DNA from: CBFHSF01 sp965661055
GTDB lineage: Bacteria > Bacteroidota > Bacteroidia > Flavobacteriales > Schleiferiaceae
Reading direction: 5' to 3'
Assembly (NCBI GenBank): GCA_965661055.1
Contig: CBFICS010000001.1
Span: 1 to 64,000 of the forward strand
DNA length: 64,000 nucleotides
Shown here one piece after another: positions 1 through 6,485 of this stretch. The notes under the pieces are model-generated. The model searched no databases. It was given only the letters and a program-made list of their open reading frames with translations, and was not told the origin of the DNA. Position 1 is the first letter of the stretch, and each line of letters begins with the position of its first letter. The position numbers and the translations under genes were made by a program.

Positions 1-64
1 TGCCTGGCCCTCTTTTATAGATAAGATGGGGTAAAATATCCTTATTAACTTTTTCTGAAAATCT

Positions 65-99
65 AAGCCCCGAGACATTAATCTTGGGGCTTTTTTTTT
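65..99 (+). terminator. Rho-independent terminator
   Basis: A 10-bp stem (65-74 with 83-92, one G-T pair) closes an 8-nt loop and is followed by a run of nine T. It probably ends a gene lying to the left of the window; that gene is not visible here. Confidence 0.85.
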
Positions 100-727
100 C
101 AGTGTCCGTCTTTATTAATACATCAAGGGAGCATTAATATTATTCTATTTACTAAAGCAAATACGTTTTTTAATAAGCTTCACTTATTATCACACTATTT
201 TTCTAAATAAATTAATGTTAGGTTAAAACGAAAAGTCGATTTACCGGTGTACAGTTAGCACCAATGGTACCATGGTGAAATACGGTAAGGGGACAACAAA
301 TTAAACTCCCGATTGACCCAAGTATTTTTTTGAATAGATACCCAGCACAAAACCACGGGAATCCTTTTTATCGGATTAAAAAGTATTTTTTTTATTGAAT
401 TGTTGATTGCTTATTATTTTTTAATTTCACTGAAATTCAATGTGAGATGGCGAATTTATTTCTATTGAATATAGGATTGTTAGTGAAGAAGCAGGACTTT
501 GTAGTAAAGAGACTGGGTAAACAAACTAATTGAATAAAAAATTCTTTAGATAAATTGCTGAAATAAGTGAGTTATTCAGAAAACTTGGCTTGTTTGATTC
601 TCTTAAATTCTCAAGCCTTTATTAAGAAACCCTAACTAATTCTAAATTATTCTCAAATTATATGGTAGACCTTACGTTTGACCCATTTTTACGTGGAAAA
701 TTATTACCATTCTAGTAAAATAAAGAG
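100..727. other. Intergenic region, no gene seen
   Basis: No convincing reading frame is seen in this very AT-rich stretch. The only structure noted is a near-palindrome at 259-277 centred on the perfect 10-mer ATGGTACCAT, with CACC and GGTG arms. It could be an operator or chance. No TAnnTTTG promoter was recognised directly upstream of the gene at 728. Confidence 0.5.
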
Positions 728-1057
728 ATGAAAAACCTCCTATTCATATTCTTCATACTCCCCTTTTCTTCCTATTCTCAGAAGGTTTACTCGGTAAAGT
801 ACCCCAATCAATCTGATGTAAAGGTATACGTGGTAGCGTATGAACATCAATGTGATTTAAAGGTGTTCAAAGTAGATTATCCAAATCAAGTAGATGGGAA
901 TAACGGGTTATGGTACTTTGTTGATTACCCTAACCAATCTGATAAGAAGTTATACTTCGTTGATTATCCCAATCAAAGTGATTTAAAGATATTCTTTGTA
1001 AAATATAAGCACCAATCCGGTTGGAGAGATAAATCAAAGCAACACTTGATGTATTAA
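728..1057 (+). CDS. Secreted repeat protein, probable 7(1) septoil-knot (DUF6150-like) protein
   Basis: A 109-residue protein. Residues 1-17 form a signal peptide (MKNLLFIFFILPFSSYS, cut before QK). The rest is about six copies of a 12-13 residue repeat of the form (K)VYxVxYPNQSDxK: KVYSVKYPNQSD, KVYVVAYEHQCD, KVFKVDYPNQVD, WYFVDYPNQSD, LYFVDYPNQSD, IFFVKYKHQSGW. It ends in the basic tail RDKSKQHLMY. Tandem V-Y-x-V-x-Y-x-x-Q-(A/S)-D strands ending in GW fit my recollection of the small Bacteroidota and proteobacterial family predicted to form a 7(1) torus knot. That assignment is from memory and no structure was computed. The function of the family is unknown to me. The gene stands alone. A less likely alternative is an unrelated secreted beta-repeat protein. 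Confidence 0.75.
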   Translation: MKNLLFIFFILPFSSYSQKVYSVKYPNQSDVKVYVVAYEHQCDLKVFKVDYPNQVDGNNGLWYFVDYPNQSDKKLYFVDYPNQSDLKIFFVKYKHQSGWRDKSKQHLMY

Positions 1058-1305
1058 ATATCACTTTAGGTGTAAAAATTCCTCTTCCTCCCATGGCTTT
1101 TGCGTCTGAGTTGGTGCTCTTTCCCATTTGTGTTTTTTTATCAAGATCAGGTCTTCCAATCTAAATAAGAGCCAATGTTGATCGATTTTGGACCAAGAAT
1201 GAATTGTTTTTTGTTAGAAGACGGCATAAAAAAATCATTAATAGTCTCTAATCGTACCCAAAGAAATGTTGATTTGGTAATAAATTAAAAAAACCTTGCC
1301 GCCAT

Positions 1306-1845
1306 CTAAACCTTGTAACTAATAAGTCCCCTTTTTTTCAAATTTCTGTGAATGAGCTTGAATTTGTCTTTTGCGTAAACTTTTGCCGCGTATTCAAGGG
1401 GGTTATTGTTATATCCAACCTTTTTTTGATATGACTGATAGAGTTTCATTCCTGATTTTGAAGAAACAAATACCGAGTGATGTATCTCTTCTGTTATGGT
1501 AAGGATAAAAGAATGTACGGACTCTAAATTGTCCATAAATAAGGTAATAGAATGGTTACTAGGGTCATAAAATCCTTTTAATTCATCATTTTTGGTATAA
1601 TCATATTTAATTGATAATCCATTAACTTGAATTCCTAAATCTCCTTCAATCACATTTAATACAGACTGAAACACTTCTGCTTTATTTTTTGTGACATCAT
1701 CAATGGAAAATAGGTAATGAGGTATTATTAGTTTGACGATGATAATTAACAATGAACCACCCATCAGAACCCAATAAATAACTATGATTATATCCCATAT
1801 TTCCTCCATCTTTCTAAAAACATTTTTACGGGGAACATACCCCAT
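1306..1845 (-). CDS. Membrane-anchored hypothetical protein with degenerate zincin-like motif
   Basis: A 179-residue protein that I do not recognise. A hydrophobic segment at about residues 17-45 (WDIIIVIYWVLMGGSLLIII) should be a membrane anchor. The soluble part that follows carries GFYDPSNHSITLFMDN, then an alpha-helical TITEEIHHSVF, then NPLEYAAKVYA. The spacing resembles small zinc peptidases, where HExxH is followed by a helix containing E-x-x-A. Here the first His is Glu (TEEIHH), so activity is doubtful. The chosen start is the first ATG; MEEIWDII, twelve residues in, is an alternative that would drop the basic leader. The gene is isolated, with no operon partner. Confidence 0.6.
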   Translation of the reverse strand: MGYVPRKNVFRKMEEIWDIIIVIYWVLMGGSLLIIIVKLIIPHYLFSIDDVTKNKAEVFQSVLNVIEGDLGIQVNGLSIKYDYTKNDELKGFYDPSNHSITLFMDNLESVHSFILTITEEIHHSVFVSSKSGMKLYQSYQKKVGYNNNPLEYAAKVYAKDKFKLIHRNLKKRGLISYKV

Positions 1846-2084
1846 TTTTTCGCAACCGTTATTTCACCTCGTTTAAGGGCGGGGAACTAGTATGTCCTGC
1901 CATGGGGGAGGTTTGTATCTATCTAACGAATACGATTCAAAAATCTTTTATTTTGTTACTAAGGAAAGTTAGTGTAAATTCGGATACAACAATATTCACA
2001 CTAAGTTTTATGGCTACTAGGTGTAATAAAATTCCTTCTTCTGGTATCAATACTCCTTCATTATTAGTTCATCCTTTAAGAAGA

Positions 2085-2354
2085 ATGAAAAGTGTTCTTA
2101 TTTTATCATTATCAGTTTTATTGTTTTCTTGTAAGACAAGAGAAAGTTTAATTTATTATGATGAGATCGGTGAATGCTATCCGACAACCGAAAATATTGA
2201 TAAAATGTATCAAAAACGAATTGAGACAGGGGAAAATTATGTTTGGTTCAATTGTAAATGGGTTACTCCAAGCCAAAGAGATTCTTTGTCCCTTATGGAA
2301 AACACAAGTATTTTTGAAAAATTAATATTGATAAATGATTCTACGAATAAGTAA
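2085..2354 (+). CDS. Small putative lipoprotein
   Basis: An 89-residue protein whose start is set at the ATG giving MKSVLILSLSVLLFSC, a lipoprotein signal peptide with lipobox LLFSC (Cys 16). The open frame extends upstream to 1902, but that extension has no signal-like or protein-like character. The mature part, about 70 residues, contains ECYPTTENIDKMYQKRIETG and FNCKWVTPSQRDSL, a short form of the kind seen in small Bacteroidota surface lipoproteins. No function is recognised. The gene has no neighbour close enough to form an operon. Confidence 0.6.
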   Translation: MKSVLILSLSVLLFSCKTRESLIYYDEIGECYPTTENIDKMYQKRIETGENYVWFNCKWVTPSQRDSLSLMENTSIFEKLILINDSTNK

Positions 2355-2734
2355 AGTGCAATAAACAAAACTGGGCTCATTTTCAAAAATTAATTAATTT
2401 CTCCCAAAATAAAAATAATTACAACTAGCTGCTCCAAAGTTATTTCTAATTTTGAAGAACCCCTTTTTCACTTCTCTGCCCCCATTCTTTTCGCAACAGT
2501 TTTTTCTAAGTTAAGAGATTAAAAGCAGAATATTAAGAGAAAGGGAGATCTAGAAAGCTCCTTGACAATCAAAAATTAGTTATCTGTTTGAGAATGCAGG
2601 GGTGCTTAAAATTAAGCCTTCTTTAAAATAATATGGACATACTGAAAAAAAGTCCCAAGGATATCCTCCGAGCTTTTTTACTTGTCTTTTCGTTTTGCTT
2701 ATTGAATAAGGTCTTAAAGAAAAAAGGAGAGGAT
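2355..2734. other. Intergenic region between lipoprotein and pth, nothing recognised
   Basis: AT-rich sequence with no clear terminator. A 44-codon plus-strand frame (2633-2767) overlaps the end of pth and is not supported by anything beyond a hydrophobic stretch. Confidence 0.4.
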
Positions 2735-3298
2735 TTAACCATTGAATTGGTTCATGGTAGGTCCTAATCCCTGTAGAGCAAAACTCTTGATGCCCTCTAC
2801 TGATTTTTTGATTTTCGGCTGAAGAGCCTCCCATTCTTCATCAGTCCATTTGCCCAAGACAAAGTCTACTTGATGGCCCCTCGGAAAGTCATTGCCAATG
2901 CCAATTCTCAATCGAGGATAGTTGGGAGTATTCAATTTTACTTGAATGTCTTTTAAGCCATTATGTCCACCATCAGACCCTTTACCCTTTAAACGCAAAG
3001 CGCCAAGAGGCAGGGCCATTTCGTCAACAATGACTAATACATTATCAATGGGTATCTTTTCTTGATCCATCCAATACCTTACGGCTTTGCCGCTGAGGTT
3101 CATGTAGGTGGTGGGTTTAATAAGAATGAGTTTTCTACCCTTAATAGAAGTTTCTGCTTTGTCGGCGTACCTATCTGGGGTAAAAAAAATATTGGATGCC
3201 TCCGCAAAGGCATCCAATACATCAAATCCTATATTATGTCGAGTGCGATGGTATTCCGCACCGATGTTTCCCAATCCTACAATTAGGTATTTCCTCAT
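2735..3298 (-). CDS. pth: Peptidyl-tRNA hydrolase
   Basis: This 187-residue enzyme cleaves the ester bond of peptidyl-tRNA released from stalled ribosomes and so recycles tRNA in the cytoplasm. The N-terminus YLIVGLGNIGAEYHRTRHNIGF holds the substrate-binding Asn 11 and catalytic His 21 (E. coli N10/H20). The later motifs VDEMALPLG (catalytic-site Asp) and GGHNGLKDI (Asn) are intact. Length is normal for the family. It is the last gene of prs-rplY-pth, 14 bp behind rplY. The L25-pth pairing is common in bacteria. Confidence 0.97.
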   Translation of the reverse strand: MRKYLIVGLGNIGAEYHRTRHNIGFDVLDAFAEASNIFFTPDRYADKAETSIKGRKLILIKPTTYMNLSGKAVRYWMDQEKIPIDNVLVIVDEMALPLGALRLKGKGSDGGHNGLKDIQVKLNTPNYPRLRIGIGNDFPRGHQVDFVLGKWTDEEWEALQPKIKKSVEGIKSFALQGLGPTMNQFNG

Positions 3299-3312
3299 TT
3301 GGAAAGAGAGAT

Positions 3313-3939
3313 TTACTCTGCTGCAGCTTCTTCAGCAGCAGCTGGAGTTTCTTCTTCAGAACCCTCTTCGTCATCATCCTCGTCAGCAACCGCCACACGA
3401 GAAGTTTTAACAGAAACAATTACTGCGCTAGGAGCGTTCAATACTTCTACGTTCTCTCCTAAATCAACTGTGCTAACACGGATTGACTGACCAATTCTCA
3501 ATGGAGTAATGTCTAACTCAATAGCGTTTGGAAGGTTTTCAGGAGTTGCCTTAACTTTTAATGCACGTAAGAAGAACTTCAACTTACCACCATTCTTAAC
3601 ACCTCTAGAAGTACCTACTAAGCTTACAGGAATTACAGCAGTAATTACTTTACCTTCAATAAGTTCAATAAAGTCAATGTGAAGAATTTCATCAGTAGTA
3701 GGGTGGAACTGGATGTCTTGGATAATCGCCTTAACGGTTTTGTCTCCAAGGGCAATCTCAGCCACTTTAAACTCACTGGTGAATACTAAATGACGGAACT
3801 CCAACTTAGGAGCTGAAAAGTGGATAGGCGCTTCACCTCCATATACAACGCAGGGAACGTTGCCTTCGCTGCGAAGGGCTTTTGCTTCTTTTGATCCAAG
3901 GTTCTCACGAATCGAACCATTAATTGCAACTGATTTCAT
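3313..3939 (-). CDS. rplY: 50S ribosomal protein L25/general stress protein Ctc
   Basis: A 208-residue protein of the long Ctc type. An N-terminal L25 domain (AINGSIRENLGSKEAKALRSEG, residues about 5-90) binds 5S rRNA. A C-terminal TL5-like beta domain follows (about 95-185). The last 25 or so residues are an acidic, Ala/Glu-rich tail (DEDDDEEGSEEE...), common in Bacteroidota versions. It lies 32 bp behind prs and 14 bp ahead of pth, so all three are probably co-transcribed from the prs promoter. Confidence 0.96.
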   Translation of the reverse strand: MKSVAINGSIRENLGSKEAKALRSEGNVPCVVYGGEAPIHFSAPKLEFRHLVFTSEFKVAEIALGDKTVKAIIQDIQFHPTTDEILHIDFIELIEGKVITAVIPVSLVGTSRGVKNGGKLKFFLRALKVKATPENLPNAIELDITPLRIGQSIRVSTVDLGENVEVLNAPSAVIVSVKTSRVAVADEDDDEEGSEEETPAAAEEAAAE

Positions 3940-3971
3940 CAGACTTTAACTTTGATTTTTAAACCTAACAA

Positions 3972-4904
3972 TTACATTATAAAATGACCGCTAATTGACT
4001 CGTGCTGATGTACTCTCTTCATTACATCTGCGAACAAACCAGCAACTGATATCACGCGGATTTTATCACTTTCTCTTCTTAAAGGGATGGTGTCAGTAAC
4101 AACCAATTCTTTAAGAGCAGAATTTTCTATTCTTTCATAAGCCTCCCCAGATAATACTGGGTGAGTACAATACGCTCTAACTGACTTAGCGCCTTTATCC
4201 AAAAGCATATCGGCTGCTTTTGTTAATGTGCCTGCGGTGTCAACCATATCGTCCATAAGAACAACGTTGCGGTCTTCTACATCGCCAATTACAGTCATTG
4301 AGCCTATTTGGTTCGGACCTTTTCTTTGCTTGTAGCAAATAACTACTTCTGCTCCAAGTTTGTTACCATAGTTATTAGCTCTTTTAGAACCTCCCATATC
4401 AGGAGAAGCTATGGTTAAGTTTTCTAGTCCCAATTGCTCAATGTCTGGCAAGAACAGTGAAGATACGTACAAGTGATCAACAGGAACTTCGAAAAATCCT
4501 TGAATTTGATCAGCGTGTAAGTCCATAGTCATGATTCGCGTTGCCCCTGCAGCCGTCAATAAGTTGGCTACTAATTTGGCGCCAATCGGAACTCTTGGCT
4601 TATCTTTTCTGTCTTGTCTAGCGTACCCAAAGTAAGGAAGAACGGCTGTAATGTGTTTTGCAGAAGCACGCTTTGCAGCGTCAATCATCTGTAAAAGCTC
4701 AAACAAATTGTCAGATGGTGGATTGGTAGATTGTACTAAAAACACTCTTCTTCCTCTAACGGTTTCTTCAAAAGATGGCTGAAATTCACCATCGCTAAAA
4801 TGCAGCATTTGTATCTTTCCTAGATCTTGTCCGTAAGACTTTGCGATCTTTTGAGCCAAGTCTTCAGTGGCTCTACCTGCAAAAATTTTAGCCTTTGGTT
4901 GCAT
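3972..4904 (-). CDS. prs: Ribose-phosphate pyrophosphokinase
   Basis: This 310-residue enzyme makes PRPP from ribose 5-phosphate and ATP for purine, pyrimidine, His, Trp and NAD synthesis. Visible motifs are FAGRATEDLAQKIA at the N-terminus, FSDGE, the flexible-loop region YARQDRKDKPR, the metal/ATP site DLHADQIQGFFEVPVDHLY, and the PRPP loop VVLMDDMVDTAGT. Length matches class I enzymes. It leads the prs-rplY-pth operon. A good Bacteroidota promoter lies 25 bp upstream of the start codon. Confidence 0.98.
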   Translation of the reverse strand: MQPKAKIFAGRATEDLAQKIAKSYGQDLGKIQMLHFSDGEFQPSFEETVRGRRVFLVQSTNPPSDNLFELLQMIDAAKRASAKHITAVLPYFGYARQDRKDKPRVPIGAKLVANLLTAAGATRIMTMDLHADQIQGFFEVPVDHLYVSSLFLPDIEQLGLENLTIASPDMGGSKRANNYGNKLGAEVVICYKQRKGPNQIGSMTVIGDVEDRNVVLMDDMVDTAGTLTKAADMLLDKGAKSVRAYCTHPVLSGEAYERIENSALKELVVTDTIPLRRESDKIRVISVAGLFADVMKRVHQHESISGHFIM

Positions 4905-4928
4905 AAATCAGTAAACCTTTGAATATTA

Positions 4929-4960
4929 CAAATTTAGTTCCTCCCTATAAAGGGCTGCAA
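4929..4960 (-). promoter_or_regulatory. Promoter of prs-rplY-pth
   Basis: Read on the minus strand, TTG (4960-4958) is followed after 21 bp by TAAATTTG (4936-4929), which fits the Bacteroidota housekeeping consensus TTG/TAnnTTTG. It sits 25 bp upstream of the prs ATG. Confidence 0.6.
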
Positions 4961-5081
4961 ATGTAATCATTAATCTCGAAAATACTAACCATGGCATGTT
5001 GAAAATTAAAAATTATCAAAAATGTTTGCTCCATATAACTAAGTTGTTCTATTTTCGCGCCCTCTACCAAAGTTCACAATT

Positions 5082-5163
5082 GCCCGGGTGGCGGAATTGG
5101 TAGACGCGTCGGATTCAAAATCCGATGCCTTCGGGCGTGCGGGTTCGATTCCCGCCCCGGGTA
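5082..5163 (+). tRNA. tRNA-Leu (anticodon CAA)
   Basis: A complete cloverleaf was read by eye. The acceptor stem is GCCCGGG with CCCGGGT (a terminal G-T pair). The D arm is GCGGAATTGGTAGACGC. The anticodon stem is TCGGA/TCCGA with loop TTCAAAA, giving anticodon CAA. A long class II variable arm (TGCCTTCGGGCGT) and T arm GCGGG-TTCGATT-CCCGC follow, with discriminator A at 5163. CCA is not encoded. A perfect terminator hairpin follows at 5172. The 3' part is duplicated about 350 bp downstream (see 5444-5518). Confidence 0.95.
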
Positions 5164-5171
5164 CAAGTATT

Positions 5172-5207
5172 AAAGGCCTTTTACAATCTATGTAAAAGGC
5201 CTTTTTT
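5172..5207 (+). terminator. Terminator of tRNA-Leu
   Basis: A perfect 13-bp stem (5172-5184 with 5192-5204) and T run, nine bases after the tRNA. It separates the tRNA from the GIY-YIG frame that follows. Confidence 0.85.
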
Positions 5208-5214
5208 ATATTTA

Positions 5215-5469
5215 AGGAAGTGTTATTACTGTTACATCCTCTATAGTCGATCCCATGACAAATATTATATAGGCCAAACCCAAGATTATTCAAAAAGATT
5301 AGTTCGACATAATTCAGGTGGTGTTCCTTTTACTAAGCCATTTCGTCCATGGGTCATGGTTTATAAGGAGGAATTTAAAACAAGAGGTGAAGCCATGAAA
5401 AGGGAGAGGAAATTGAAGGGCATTAAATCCAAGGCGAAGATTACGGAATTGGTAGACACGTCCCGATAA
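5215..5469 (+). CDS. GIY-YIG endonuclease-domain protein next to tRNA-Leu, start codon unclear
   Basis: About 84 residues of a compact GIY-YIG nuclease of the UPF0213/YhbQ type. The core is CYILYSRSHDKYYIGQTQDYSKRLVRHNSGG, with the GIY motif as YIL/YIG, then FKTRGEAMKRERKLKG (catalytic Glu helix). The C-terminus ELVDTSR and the stop are encoded inside a partial copy of the neighbouring tRNA-Leu. The open frame continues back to an ATG at 5125 inside the intact tRNA, but the domain begins at AGG-AAG-TGT-TAT (5215). Relatives usually begin MKxYYVYILYS, so AGG may be a mutated ATG. No ATG, GTG or TTG lies in frame between the tRNA terminator and the domain. It may be expressed from a non-standard start, or it may be a recent pseudogene. 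The function of these short proteins is not settled. Confidence 0.7.
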   Translation, partial: RKCYYCYILYSRSHDKYYIGQTQDYSKRLVRHNSGGVPFTKPFRPWVMVYKEEFKTRGEAMKRERKLKGIKSKAKITELVDTSR

Positions 5470-5518
5470 AATCGGGATGCCTTCGGGCGTGCGGGTTCGA
5501 TTCCCGCCCCGGGTACAA
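5444..5518 (+). repeat. Partial tRNA-Leu copy (direct repeat of the tRNA 3' part)
   Basis: From CGGAATTGGTAGACACG (5444) to the end of the T arm, discriminator and a few bases more, this repeats 5092-5166 in register. The last 43 bp (5476-5518) are identical to 5124-5166. The first 11 bases of the tRNA, including the 5' acceptor strand, are absent. The anticodon stem is changed to TCCCG/CGGGA with a non-leucine loop. It therefore cannot be a working tRNA. The copy also encodes the C-terminus and stop of the GIY-YIG frame. Confidence 0.9.
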
Positions 5519-5570
5519 ATTCAGAGAGAGAGAAACAGAGCGAGAGCGGTGTTTCTCCTCTGAATTTTCT
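5517..5570 (+). terminator. Hairpin after the tRNA copy, terminator-like
   Basis: AAATTCAGAG at 5517-5526 pairs with CTCTGAATTT at 5558-5567, and an inner AGAAAC/GTTTCT extends the stem. A T-rich stretch follows. It may end transcription of the GIY-YIG frame. Confidence 0.5.
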
Positions 5571-6038
5571 TCACTCTCACTCTTTCTCCTTCTTGCTTCC
5601 ACTTCCTCTCCCAGACACCCTAAATTAACAGTCTATAAAAAAGAGAAATCTTTCCATTTATCGTGTAAGCATATCATTCGGAATAATATTTTTGACAGGG
5701 ACCTTAACGACCAATTCTTAAGAGCCTCTTGTATAATACCTTTAAACATTGCGGAACGAATTGAGAAATTCCTTTCCACCTATTCATCCATGTTATGCAG
5801 ACCAAGCTTTCTTGACCCTTTAGTCCCAATCAGTTGAGCAAAAACTTATTAAGTAAGAAATTGCATGAGGTTTAATGGTCTTTTCTGTTGTTTTATCCCC
5901 CCGGGGCCAGCACCCCTGTCCCCAGCGTAAAGTTAGTTAACCTACACTGCCTAGTCGAGGGTTAATCGATTCTATTCTTATCGTGCGATAACATCTCGTT
6001 AAATTTTTTCTTACTCGTCCAAATACTCTTTAATTAAA
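5571..6038. other. Intergenic region carrying one copy of a GC-rich repeat element
   Basis: No gene is seen. The first 60 bases are pyrimidine-rich (CTTCACTCTCACTCTTTCTCC and similar). The main content is the repeat element at 5897-5969, described separately. The last bases lead into the dCMP deaminase promoter. Confidence 0.5.
5897..5969 (+). repeat. GC-rich extragenic repeat element, copy 1
   Basis: Positions 5897-5925 match the reverse complement of 18514-18542 at 28 of 29 bases. Positions 5901-5969 align without gaps to 50670-50738: CCGGGGCC at the left end, TAGTCGAGGGTTAA(T/A)CGA at the right end, and exactly 43 bases between. The three copies all lie between genes. The inner block can fold as an imperfect hairpin between CCGGGG and CCCCAG. 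Origin and role are unknown; a REP-like element is one possibility. Confidence 0.65.
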
Positions 6039-6046
6039 TACCTTTG
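6039..6046 (+). promoter_or_regulatory. -7 promoter element of the dCMP deaminase operon
   Basis: TACCTTTG matches TAnnTTTG and lies 20 bp before the TTG start at 6066. No clear -33 TTG is visible. Confidence 0.5.
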
Positions 6047-6065
6047 TTCTTTAAAGTCGCTGAAA

Positions 6066-6485
6066 TTGAAAGAGAAACAAAGAAAGTACGACAAAGCCTA
6101 TTTGCGAATGGCTCAAGAATGGGCCAAATTGTCTCATTGTAAGAGAAAACAAGTAGGGTCATTAATCGTTAAGGATAGGATGATTATTTCTGATGGATAT
6201 AATGGAACGCCTACCGGTTTTGAGAATAAATGTGAAGATGAAGAAGGCAATACCAAGTGGTACGTTCTTCACGCGGAAGCTAATGCAATCACAAAAATTG
6301 CAGGATCAACCCATTCTTGCAGAGGGGGCACTTTGTACCTAACATTGTCTCCGTGTAAAGACTGTAGTAAGCTAATCTATCAATCTGGAATTATCAGACT
6401 TGTTTACATTGATGAATACAAAGACCGCTCAGGTCTTGACTTCTTAGAAAAAGCAGGAGTCGAAATAGAGCAAATAGAAGTATGA
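6066..6485 (+). CDS. Deoxycytidylate (dCMP) deaminase family protein
   Basis: A 139-residue zinc deaminase expected to convert dCMP to dUMP for dTTP synthesis. The zinc site is intact: HAEANAI (His ligand and catalytic Glu) and SPCKDC (two Cys ligands). GYNGTPTGFEN and LYLTLSPCKDCSKLIYQSGI are typical of the family. The start is TTG at 6066; the next in-frame ATG is 14 codons in (MAQEW) and would remove conserved sequence (YDKAYLRMA). It overlaps the S41 protease gene by 4 bp (ATGA), so the two are translationally coupled. A ComE-type or riboflavin-type deaminase is less likely given the length. Confidence 0.92.
   Translation: MKEKQRKYDKAYLRMAQEWAKLSHCKRKQVGSLIVKDRMIISDGYNGTPTGFENKCEDEEGNTKWYVLHAEANAITKIAGSTHSCRGGTLYLTLSPCKDCSKLIYQSGIIRLVYIDEYKDRSGLDFLEKAGVEIEQIEV

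Noticed and set aside
1902..2354. 150-residue form of the small lipoprotein
   Set aside because: The internal Met at 2085 begins a clear lipoprotein signal peptide; the upstream part has no protein-like features.
2633..2767. 44-codon plus-strand frame with one hydrophobic stretch
   Set aside because: Overlaps the end of pth on the opposite strand and has no supporting context.
2580..2834. 84-residue minus frame at the end of pth
   Set aside because: Shadow frame overlapping pth, with no domain.
5444..5518. Second tRNA-Leu gene
   Set aside because: The 5' acceptor strand is missing and the anticodon loop is altered, so a cloverleaf cannot form.
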